Shown: piece by piece, positions 53,767 through 62,570 of the stretch
How the letters are laid out: every line of letters begins with the position of its first letter
Numbering within the stretch: the first letter of the stretch is position 1
Source: Symbiodinium microadriaticum
Taxonomy: Eukaryota; Sar; Dinophyceae; Suessiales; Symbiodiniaceae
Direction: 5' to 3'
Assembly: GCA_001939145.1 (NCBI GenBank)
Contig: LSRX01000469.1
Span: 186,001 to 250,000, forward strand
DNA length: 64,000 nt
Program-made: the position numbers and the translations under genes
Notes under the pieces: generated by a model
What the model saw: only the letters and a program-made list of their open reading frames with translations
The model's database searches: none
Told to the model about the DNA's origin: nothing

Positions 53767-54693
53767 AGAACTTACCGGAGCCGAGCATGCCATGTCCTGG
53801 CAGTGGATCATGTGCGTCGGGGGTGATGGAGCTGACACCTGGCACATGTGTGTGCGATGAGGGGACAGGGGCAGGGAGGGCGGTGGCTGCTTCGAGCACT
53901 GCCTTAGGAAGGTTTGGTAGCACGTATGCGTTCCAAGATCGTAACAACCTACAGCGATGATGCAGGAGAACGGACAAGAGTAAGAACACACGTGCTTGAA
54001 GAAGCAAATGTGGTGAAGTTGCCTGGCCCCGATAGACAACATGCGCTCTGCACGGTCCGACCTAGCCGCACCTAGCCACTAAGACTGTCCGTTACCACGA
54101 TACCTCGGCGCAATCTTCAAAAGGCATTGGCATGACGAGCTGTGATGAAGGGGCCTCACACTGGATCATCTGTCTCCTGAGGTCGAAGACCATAATCGCC
54201 TGCCGCTGCTTGCTTCACGTTGCCAGCCCCGGTGCTCCAAGTCGGGAACACTTCAGAATAGGGCACCCTCCTAACTTGTATTCAATTCCTTTAGATACTT
54301 CGGATTTAGGGTTTCGGGGTAACTCGCGAGAAAGGGCATCTGGCTTGACAACTCAGCCTTGTCACTGCTTGCAGAGAAGAGATGCTGCTCCGTCTCGTCC
54401 AATGCCATGGCCACGACCTTAGCTCTTTTGGGGCTTTAGGGCTTTAGGGTTTAGTGTTTTAGCTCTATGGCATTCTACTACATTATATGATTTCGTACTA
54501 CAGTAGCCGGCATTGTACCATATGACACTACATTGGAGGGTTCCAGCTATAGGGCTTGTGCTGGGGCACCTGGTGGCTAGCGAAAGCACATGTAGTATCT
54601 GCATGAGTCATGAGCAACTCTTGATCTCTTGCTTCGTGCATCTCTGCACATGGGCTGGTCATGCTACCCGGCACCTGCCAATATGTCTGTTTG

Positions 54694-54730
54694 TTTGTTT
54701 GTTTGCTTGCATGCATGCGTATGTATGTGT

Positions 54731-54764
<34 letters not shown>

Positions 54765-54765
54765 G
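54694..54765. repeat. Microsatellite (GTTT)n-(GCAT)n-(TA)n
   Basis: Short tetranucleotide runs followed by a TATATA run. Confidence 0.85.
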
Positions 54766-55980
54766 CAGCTTAAGATTATATCTATACCCTATTTGTCAGC
54801 ATTGAGCCACTCGAATAGGGGACAAGTGCTGCCTCCAGAGTCCTCAGTCAGTATTCCTGATTTCCTGGTGTGAATGGCCCCGACTCCAGCTGTATGTCGG
54901 ACCAAAGGCAATACCTGCATCGTGTTGGGGTTTGAGAGGTGGGACCATCTGAGCACTAGTTTAAGCCAACGGCCCCTTCGTGACACACCTATAGTCTCTA
55001 TTGCAGTTCCTTTTTTGGGTTCTCTCTCCCTCTCAAAAGGGCGTTACCTTCCAGGATCCTAACTATAAAGCTGGTTCAACAAAACAGTACATCCAAGTAC
55101 AATATCGAAGACCAGGGGCAGATAGACAAAGTGTTCGCATAGGGTGCTGGCGAAACATGTGAGGAGCATCCTTCGGTGCTTCTAGGAGGCGTTGGGTAAC
55201 CAACTTTATTGGACTAGATTAGGTTAAAGTAGATTAGATTATTCTGCACAATGTAATCTATGTATGAGGTCGTATTATCTTGTATCATATGGCATTGTAT
55301 TGTACTTTATTTATTGTACTATTTTATCCAACACTGCACCAGCTTTATCATTGTCTCATGCATCTTCAAGCCTTGCAACGCGCGACTCAAGACCGCGCCT
55401 GTCCGGCGCTTCCGGAGCCCATTTCTGCTTTCATTGGCAGAATGCCTCAAGCACCCCATTCTCGACTGCTTGCCGGAGGTTTCTTCATGCAAAGCGGACG
55501 ACGCCAGTCGGCTAGGAAACTGGCCCCCGACATGCAGAGCAAACGAAGAAGAAAAGCCTGGATTCACTTCGCTGTGGACTCTAGCGATCCGGCCCACCTG
55601 CAGTCCCTGCGACTAAGCTCAGAAAGTCTGAACCGCTTCAGGCCCAAAAGAGCATGTCTGAGCACTCGACCAATGGTCCCATCGCTGAGCCCGGCAAGGC
55701 AGGTGGCCTCCATGCAGAGGCTCGCTTGGAGTGTTCCGGAGCAAAGGTTTTGGGCTCCCGCATGGCAGATCCGAGAACCTACTAGGAAAGTCCCATTACG
55801 GTGAAAGGTAGAGTGTGCAGAATCCAGATTCAGGACAAAGGTTTGCCAGTAGAGTCAGTAGAGGGTGAGGGTACACCGGCCCAGAGTTTGCCGCCAAGCG
55901 CGATCCGGTGGTAAGCTCAATAGCTGAGAGGGCACAGCTTGGCTTCGAAAGCAGTTGCTCGTCCTCCTTCCCCTAACGCA

Positions 55981-56073
55981 GGAACCTGATTAAGAAACCC
56001 TCTCACTATAACACCACAATAACCGGATCCACATTAACCCTAATAACAAGCCCAGGTTCCTTAATCAGGCCCC
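55981..56073. mobile_element. Inverted-repeat element with CCTGATTAAG ends
   Basis: Left GGAACCTGATTAAGAAACC and right GGTTCCTTAATCAGGCCCC are inverted but imperfect. Solitary relatives of the left end are present at about 14777 and 60332. Confidence 0.5.
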
Positions 56074-58037
56074 TATCTACTATATTCCTGCCCTCAACCT
56101 CTGACCATCGAAGTCGAAAGACGCCGTGAATCAGTTGGGAACCCAAACCGATCTGAGTTAGATCAGAAGGTGGCTCAGGGCTCGAAGCCCAGCGAGGGGC
56201 TGAAGGGAATTTGGCACCATATAGCATAGTTAAGTATATGTGTGATGATAACAAACGATTATGACTATACTACATTGTATTCCTAGCCTACCATATTTTA
56301 TGATAGCATATGGTCCAAGAACTAAAACTCGGCCGTCTGTTAGAGGTGTTGAGTTTGATGCTTTGGCCGTGCCTTGTCCCGGCAGTTGGCGATGAGGACG
56401 CAGGTGATTAACGAGGTGAAACGATTCCTTAGGTTTCTTGTCAGCTCTTGACGCTATCTCATTCCTGTCTTTGAGAATGCACACAGATGGTAAACGTCTG
56501 TGCCATTTGTTAACCCAGGATCTGCAAGAAATACTACTTCGACTTTGGCATATCTGTAGCTCTTCAACTCAGACTGCGCACCCTCTTCGCACAGACTTGT
56601 GCATGTTTGCCTGGTTCTCCGAGCTGCTGCACTCTACACCCGTAACCGCAAACCCTAACCCCTAAACCACGTCCCTTAATTCTCAACCCTAAGAGAAATA
56701 AACTCAACAACCTAAACCCGAATCCGCTCTAGCATGAATTCTTGCCGGTCGGGAGGGTCATGGTAAGTAGTACGAAGGTCATATTAAGTAAAGCTGTAAG
56801 TGCCTTAGCTGGGTTTGTCTTTCTTACAACTATACTTTCGAACACAACTTACTAAGTGCCTGCTCCTCTAGCTAAGGTTCAGGGGCATTGGGGCTTATGC
56901 AGGCTGCAGGGAGACCCCAGGCCAAGGGCGACGCAAATTCCTAGACAGCTTCTGAACTCGCCCACCTGCGAATCTCAAAACCCCCGAGTTGAAATGAGCC
57001 CGGTACATTCCCTTCATGTGGAACTTTAACTCAGCAGGTGACTGCTGCCACCTCGACGAGGGCTGAGTGAGCGGGATTAGGGGTTTCAGTTTCGGGTTGT
57101 AAGTTTCAGGAGTTTGGCCTCTCGCTCTCGGCTTCGGGTTCAAGGCTTTTGGGGTGAAGGGCTCAGCGGCCCCAGAGTTGAAGCTTCACAGAGCATCAGC
57201 GCTGAAGGCGCAAGGTGAAGGGCTGCAAATGTCTGATTCAGCCAGCTTTGACGGCACCTAGGACCTGGAGGAGGTGCAGTGGAAGTCTGGGGTCAAAAAC
57301 CCCGACTCCCTGAAAAAAATCCCCTTTTCTTGTGCCATCCGCACGCGTCAGAGCTCGCTTCTTCCTCCGTTTCACGTGCATCCTGCAGACCGCGCCAATC
57401 CTAACTACGCAGAAAGCCAAGAGCCTTCAATTCAGGAATATGGCTCTAATATGACTGAAACATACTGAGACCTTGTTGGGATAAAACGAACAACTTAAGG
57501 TATACTCCTTCATCAAAGGCATCTGGGTTTCCTGGGCGTGACTACGACGGTGGATCTTGGAAGGAGCAACAGACGAAACACCCATGCAATCAAAACTCTG
57601 TCGACCTCACGTGACACCGCAAAATCCACCTTTGTCCGACCATCGCCGGCCTTCAGGCCTACAAGGCGGACGAGAGAGTGTCCAAGTCAGACTGCGACGT
57701 CACGCCCAGCCTACCCTAAACCCTAAACCCTCACGGCTAAACTCAACTCGCCTGCAAAGATGTGCGTTTTCTTGCATGGCCCTGCTCCCTTGCTCTTGCT
57801 TCAACTTCAACTGGTCGCACTCATGACAGAAGTCCATTGGCTTGGACACAAGGACTTTTCATGAAAATCACCACGACGCTCGAACCCCCTGCCCGAAAGG
57901 CTCTGGGGGCGGGGGGACTTCTGCCGGGTCTTTCGGACGCCCGACGGTACTATAAGGGTTATACAGGGTCGCTGTTAGGGTTTAAGAGTTTAGGATGTAG
58001 GGTTGAGGGTAGTTGCAGCATCCCGGACAAAATTTAC

Positions 58038-58085
58038 GATGCCTCCCGCAAGCTCTTCAGCTGGCAAGAACGTCCCCAGCTCCAC
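58038..58085 (-). CDS. Exon J of an unrecognised multi-exon gene
   Basis: Bounded by an acceptor GGTGCAG (58086-58088) and a donor ATC/GTAAAT (58036-58037). It encodes VELGTFLPAEELAGGI, 16 codons in phase 0, matching the phase of the exon ending at 58255. No domain is recognised. If the donor is not used the frame remains open a little further (VNFVRDAA). Confidence 0.4.
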
Positions 58086-58254
58086 CTGCACCCTTTCTTG
58101 CCAAGTCATCAAACAGCACGGTGTTTAATGACAATCCATGCCAGAAAGTCTTTCTAATGCTTGCAACAAGCGGAAGAAAGAATGCTAGGAAAAGCTCTGG
58201 CACCTGCTGCTCCCTTACCAGCTGTCGCTTGGTCGCAATCGGGCCCTGAAACAC

Positions 58255-58424
58255 TTGCCGGATCTCCGAATCGGATCGGCTCACACGCCGGTGAAGGCCT
58301 TGATCATGTCCTGCCAACAGGGCTTGCAGGGACTCTTGCGCGGCAGAGCTGTTCGAATTGAGTAGAAGTTTCCCTTGCCTTGGCAGAAGCTTACTCAAGG
58401 CTGCCTTTACCGGACCAGGCATGT
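58255..58424 (-). CDS. Exon I of an unrecognised multi-exon gene
   Basis: Acceptor TATAGCAG precedes AC-ATG; the exon encodes MPGPVKAALSKLLPRQGKLL, then SSAAQESLQALLAGHDQGLH and SDSEIRQ, and ends at a GTGTTTC donor in phase 0. It starts with two bases that complete a codon left open by exon H. It looks helical; no known domain is visible. Confidence 0.5.
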
Positions 58425-58893
58425 CTGCTATAATCAAAACCAGCGATGAAAGGGCTGACAGGCAATATTGGAAAAAGCCAATCTCGACAGCTGAGAAAGA
58501 ATGCACAAAAACGTTTGTTATTGTTTGCACCCCCAACCGCGAAGCCATAAATGCGCGGCTGTGCTTACGCAGCATGCATTTACTTCCGACCTTTATGTAA
58601 CGATCCCACCGCCCTACCACCTTGATAGGACCAGACTAGTCTTCAACACATTCGCTCAGGTTGTTTCATAGCCGAGCAGCTCTTCCATGGCAGTGCCAGT
58701 TGGCTGCACCAAACGAGTATCTAAGACAACCTACATTTACAACTGCTTTTGTACCTACCCCTGTGTAGGGCCCCAAATAATATAATATAACATCATATAA
58801 TGTAATATAGTGTAATATAATATAATATAATATAGTACAACCCCCACGTGCATCAAAGCAGGGAAGAGCCGAACTCATGGCAGTGAACTGGAC

Positions 58894-59133
58894 TCCAGGC
58901 CTTGCGATGCTCCGCGTCCAGATCTGCTACCCTGCTTTGGAAATCAGCCGACCTCGCATCAAGCCGGGGATACTGTAAAATTTTGGATAGTTGGACGGCG
59001 AAGGTTGCCTGTTCAAATGGATTTGTGCTCACAACAGCTGGAAGATCAAAATGAATCAAACGTGCGATGATGCTGTTTGGGCACATCACCTGGCAGGATC
59101 TGCACTGATAAACTTCCTCGAACTGATCAAGCC
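58894..59133 (-). CDS. Exon H of an unrecognised multi-exon gene
   Basis: After acceptor GCTGTCAG the exon encodes LDQFEEVYQCRSCQVMCPNS, IIARLIHFDLPAVVSTNPFE, QATFAVQLSKILQYPRLDAR and ADFQSRVADLDAEHRKAW. The CRSCQVMC cluster could belong to a small metal-binding site. Its first two bases join exon G in phase, and a GTCCAG donor at 58892-58893 leaves the phase needed by exon I. Coding character is strong; a downstream in-frame stop would otherwise end it at 58853. Confidence 0.6.
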
Positions 59134-59166
59134 CTGACAGCCTGACAGTGGCTCAGGCTGAAACAC

Positions 59167-59230
59167 CGTGACACCGCAGCATGTCTGTGAACATCGGTGC
59201 TGTCACCACTACAGGGCTCTTCAGATCCAC
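59167..59230 (-). CDS. Exon G of an unrecognised multi-exon gene
   Basis: A 64 bp exon between acceptor CACAGCAG and a CACG/GTGTTT donor. It encodes VDLKSPVVVTAPMFTDMLRC plus H and one base. Phases match exon F (0) and exon H (1). Confidence 0.5.
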
Positions 59231-59321
59231 CTGCTGTGCATCGCCAGAGCTGAATGGTAGATCTCACCCTCCTTCCCCAGCCAGTCTCCTGGGTTCAGGA
59301 TTCTTTGAAGGGTTCGTTTAC

Positions 59322-59445
59322 GGAGTGCTTAGGGCTGGGCTTCGAAACATATGGCACAGCCGAGCAGCTGTGCTCTTCGAGAACCTCCTCCTCTGCCGCT
59401 TGACTCAGCCGGGCGACTTCTGTCGTGATCTCCTGCTGCATTGCG
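59322..59445 (-). CDS. Exon F of an unrecognised multi-exon gene
   Basis: Acceptor GATGACAG (59446-59453) and donor TCC/GTAAAC (59320-59321) enclose 124 bp encoding AMQQEITTEVARLSQAAEEE then VLEEHSCSAVPYVSKPSPKH, a probable coiled-coil followed by a polar linker. It starts with one base of a codon left by an exon not yet identified in 59446-60012. Confidence 0.5.
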
Positions 59446-60012
59446 CTGTCATCAAGTCAAGAAGAGGCCAAAAGGAGTAAATGGAGGGTGGCAGCGCCAA
59501 GGTGCACAAGCGTGACCAAGAAGCATGAGGCGGCAACCTGCAGTGTCTCTTACATCACACTGGAGCCTGGTTCTTTCGACCAGGACCTGGCATGAGATGC
59601 TCTCGGCAAGTCACCAGCGCCAGCCGCCTAATACAGCGGCAACCAAACCGACACTGTCTCGGCATGTGCACCCCGCAATGAGCTTTTTGCCCACGTGCGG
59701 TAGGCAACCGGAACGAAGAATACCACAACACACTCGCTAAGACCCCTCTCCTGAGCTGAGAACCGCTTTCCTCGGCTCTGGCGTCCGATGCAAGAAAACC
59801 CACGCGCTGGTGCCGCAGGCGCATTCGATTCAAGCATGACTCATGCACCCAAACTCCGAAGGCCGGAATCAGCGTCTTTCCCGGCGAATTGCGAAGGAAG
59901 CGCAAGTCTTCAAGTCAAATGGAATTCCATGCTTGGTGCGGAGAACACAACTGCGACGCGGCATACCCGAAGCCGTGAGTGCGAGTGTTACATTATGTCA
60001 TTATGTGTTCAC

Positions 60013-60183
60013 GTCGGGCTGGACAGTAGTTTCATCCAGCAGAACTTTCCATGAACCGCCCTGCTCAACCCAAACAAGCTGTGCCGCCCAGATGCTGCGC
60101 GTGTGATCAGCAAGAGTGCGTGCCTTTTCAATCTTCCTGAGATCATCTTCTTTGGCAACAGCTTCTGCAATCTGCCAGACGAC
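60013..60183 (-). CDS. Exon D of an unrecognised multi-exon gene
   Basis: Acceptor TTCTAG (60184-60189) and donor GAC/GTGAAC (60011-60012) enclose 57 codons in phase 0: VVWQIAEAVAKEDDLRKIEK, ARTLADHTRSIWAAQLVWVE then QGGSWKVLLDETTVQPD. The charged helix followed by HTRSIW and QLVWVEQGG looks like a conserved segment. I believe similar segments occur in multicopy dinoflagellate proteins of unknown role, but this is recollection. It connects in phase to exon C. The sequence between this exon and exon F (59446-60012) has no unambiguous exon. Confidence 0.6.
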
Positions 60184-60638
60184 CTAGAACCGCACTGAGG
60201 CGCCCTCAGCTGAGGGGACCCTCAACTGAAACATGCAAACCTCCCGGTCTGCACGACGTGAGGGGGATCTACTAGCTCAGGCTTTGGCCACACTGGAGGA
60301 CTGGAGGCTCCAGCAGACGAATAAAATAGGAAACTGATTAGGAAACCCTGGGCCGTTATTGGGGCTCTTTTTTTTATCTGGGTCCTATTATTTTGGGGTT
60401 TTTTGGTGAGGTTCCTACAAGTTGCTCGGCCCAGCCCTGGCTTGCCTTACATGCACAATTCGATACAGAATCGTTTAAGGTACTTTCATAAACCTGTCAC
60501 CGACTCGCGTTCCAATCTCAGAAAGCACTGAAACCCATCGCCCAAACCGCGAAAGCCTCCCCCTACCGGTCCAATACTTGATTTCCAGCAACCGGTGGAC
60601 GTGAGGAAGACTACTTAGGGGCATCTACACCGTGCTAC

Positions 60639-60829
60639 GATGCATCCCAGTTCATCAAGCCTTCTGGTGAATCCGAACATCTGGCATCGGTCTTTATACG
60701 CTTGCAACCCAGTGGCAGCGTCTGCACTTTGCTGTAAAGCTCTAGCCTTAATGACTCGCAGCACGGATGTGAGATTGAGCTGTAGTAGCTCCAAGCTATC
60801 CAAAATTACAGCAGGACGGTCGTGACAGG
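60639..60829 (-). CDS. Exon C of an unrecognised multi-exon gene
   Basis: Acceptor GAATAG (60830-60835) and donor ATC/GTAGCA (60637-60638) enclose 191 bp. After two bases it encodes CHDRPAVILDSLELLQLNLT, SVLRVIKARALQQSADAATG and LQAYKDRCQMFGFTRRLDEL, ending in phase 0 to meet exon D. It is helical and coding-like, without a known domain. An upstream partner needs phase 1. Confidence 0.55.
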
Positions 60830-60854
60830 CTATTCCGCGCCCACACTTCCCGCA

Positions 60855-61077
60855 TTAATCGGCGTCTTTCGTATTCAGGACTGCTTTGACATCCCAAGGG
60901 CAAACTTTCAAAACCACCGGAGCTGACATATCAAAGCTAAAGCTAAGAAGCAAGCGCTCCTGGGTGAGATCTTCTGGGATCTCTACTCCCGGAAGCACTG
61001 GAGGGAGTCCTGCGAAAGCACTGAGACGGTTCGGCTGCGCAGCCGACTTGAAAAAAGATCCGCGCGAGGAATTGAAG
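60855..61077 (-). CDS. Exon B of an unrecognised multi-exon gene
   Basis: Acceptor TTCATAG precedes the frame FNSSRGSFFKSAAQPNRLSA, GLPPVLPGVEIPEDLTQERL and SFDMSAPVVLKVCPWDVKAV, open to a TAA at 60855-60857. Coding character is clear. The 3' border is unresolved: a phase-1 donor, for example a GC donor after KV, would join exon C, or the stop could be real and end a separate gene. Confidence 0.5.
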
Positions 61078-61112
61078 CTATGAAGAAATGTCGTTTTTGT
61101 TCGTTTGTTAAT

Positions 61113-61214
61113 TCAGCTCGAACGAAGCTCGGATCCTCCAAGTGCATCAGCCAGCATCTGCTTGTTGGCTTCCTTGGTCATCATGGGCAAGCATTGCTTC
61201 AGGGATTCAAGCAC
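61113..61214 (-). CDS. Exon A of an unrecognised multi-exon gene
   Basis: Acceptor TTTGCCAG is followed by VLESLKQCLPMMTKEANKQM then LADALGGSEL and a stop at 61113. It is a short helical segment of clear coding type; the donor lies within its last 25 bases but was not fixed. Confidence 0.45.
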   Translation of the reverse strand: MLESLKQCLPMMTKEANKQMLADALGGSELRSS

Positions 61215-61248
61215 CTGGCAAACTCATCCAATGGGGCTTGGGGTGTAG

Positions 61249-61564
61249 TTAAGGGTAGCACATCTGCTCTCTGCCATTCACTGCTGTGCTGCAAACAGCC
61301 CGGGTCCCGACAAGCCCAAAGTAAAGTGGCTGAGCCATCACATCAGCAACGGTAGCTGCTCTGCATACCTGGCAAGCAAAGTATGCAGCCGAGTTGCCAC
61401 GTGGCTGCGAACTTCCTGTCGAACCGAAAATCCGGCTTGAAAACATGTTTTGGGCAAGTCAAGTTCCGCCTTTGGACTTTCATCCCACACCTATACCAAA
61501 ATTGCTGTGGCCCTCCCAGCCACCCCCACAGAGTCTCAGCGTGTGGTGGTATCCGTTCAGACAA
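61249..61564 (-). CDS. Upstream coding segment of the same gene, with a frame change
   Basis: One minus-strand frame reads YRCGMKVQRRNLTCPKHVFK then PDFRFDRKFAATWQLG (about 61400-61510). The overlapping frame reads NSAAYFACQVCRAATVADVM then AQPLYFGLVGTRAVCSTAVN and stops at 61249. Both look coding and meet at about 61385-61400 with no room for an intron, so a small deletion or sequencing error is suspected. The cysteine pairs TCPKH and FACQVC suggest a possible zinc-binding site spanning the junction. Whether the gene is functional therefore remains open. Confidence 0.42.
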
Positions 61565-62422
61565 ATGTGAAGCTGCAGCCTGTATAAGCAGCCGGGACAG
61601 GACAAAAAGCCCCTAGGCCCTAGAACAAACCCACGAAAGCCCGACGCAGCAACGCATTCCGTACTGTCAAGCCCATCAGAAGGCCTCTGCCGTCCCGTTC
61701 GTCACTGTAGCAGCAGTCTCTTCGCTGCAGCCGAAAGACTTGAGGACCTCGGCCTGAAATCAGCTAGGGTTTAGGGTTTGGGGTTTCGGTGCCCACTCTC
61801 GGACAAGTCAGCGGGTTTCGCGGGGTCTTCGCCATGGCTACAAGCAGTTTTAAGCTGGTTCTGCGGCCACTGTGGCAACATCAGCCCGCCGTGACCCATC
61901 AGGCAGACATCTCAAAGCAAGCCGCGGGCCTGGATTTTCCGGAACTTCTCCGAGATTCGACCTCAACAACACTCCAGCGTACAAAACTGGGCGCGAACCC
62001 TTCCTGACCCTAGAAAAACCCTGAACCCGAAACCCGACAGCCGCAAATCCTCACATCACCCACCGTCTGCTGCTGCTCCAGGTCTCAACTCTAAGCGTCA
62101 TCGATGAAAGGCCGAGGCCAGGGCATTCGACTGCCAGCTCTTTGCCTGCAAGACCGTGTGGTTTAGGGTGTGGGCTGTTGGGTTTTGGGTTTCGGGGTGC
62201 AATGTAGGCGTTTTTTTGCCTTGAACTCTGGGTTTAGCGTTCAGGGACAAGGGTTTCAGCACTCACACTCGGACAGGCCTAGGCGAGCATTCTGGTACGT
62301 GGCGACAGCACATTGGCCTGAAAGTAGGCACCTTTGGCCCACAGCATGAACTCATTAACTACCCCTAGCGCAGCACGGCCATTTCCCCTGTCCGTAAGGA
62401 CAGCAGCTCGGCACTCCCTCTC
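61565..62422. other. Stretch without a recognised gene; dispersed heptamer motifs
   Basis: Two heptamer-derived motifs (61766-61810 and 62160-62300) are followed by ACTCTCGGACAAG and by ACTCACACTCGGACAGG, variants of a tail also found near 47430. Confidence 0.5.
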
Positions 62423-62570
62423 TTATCTTTGCTGGTTCACCAGCAAGCTAGAGGCCTCCTTGACAACAGGAATTGGACCATTGGAGACGTTGCCAATGAA
62501 GTGATCGTGTCCAATACCACCACGAAACCACCAGAGCTCCAGGAATGCAACTCCTTGACGATCTCCGCTC
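62423..62570 (-). CDS. Uncertain coding-like segment just past the amylase stop
   Basis: In a frame different from the amylase, the minus strand reads GVAFLELWWFRGGIGHDHFI then GNVSNGPIPVVKEASSLLVN and stops at 62423. Its codon pattern looks genuine. A second frame (AEIVKELHSWSSGGFVVVLD) is also open here. It may be an exon reached by alternative splicing, a neighbouring gene piece, or chance in the 3' untranslated region. Confidence 0.3.

Larger units (their letters stand above)
51465..58037. other. 6.6 kb without a confident gene
   Basis: Features listed separately are the microsatellite at 51570-51675, family B-like element (52299-52387), family D copy 2 (53654-53766), microsatellite 54694-54765 and an inverted element at 55981-56073. 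A 174-codon plus-strand frame (55280-55804) begins in AT-rich repeat and is not accepted. Heptamer runs lie near 51934, 54428-54455 and 57715-57732. Confidence 0.4.

Noticed and set aside
55280..55804. A 174-codon plus-strand frame
   Set aside because: It starts in AT-rich simple sequence; two other plus-strand frames over the same bases look equally good or bad, so no choice is supported.
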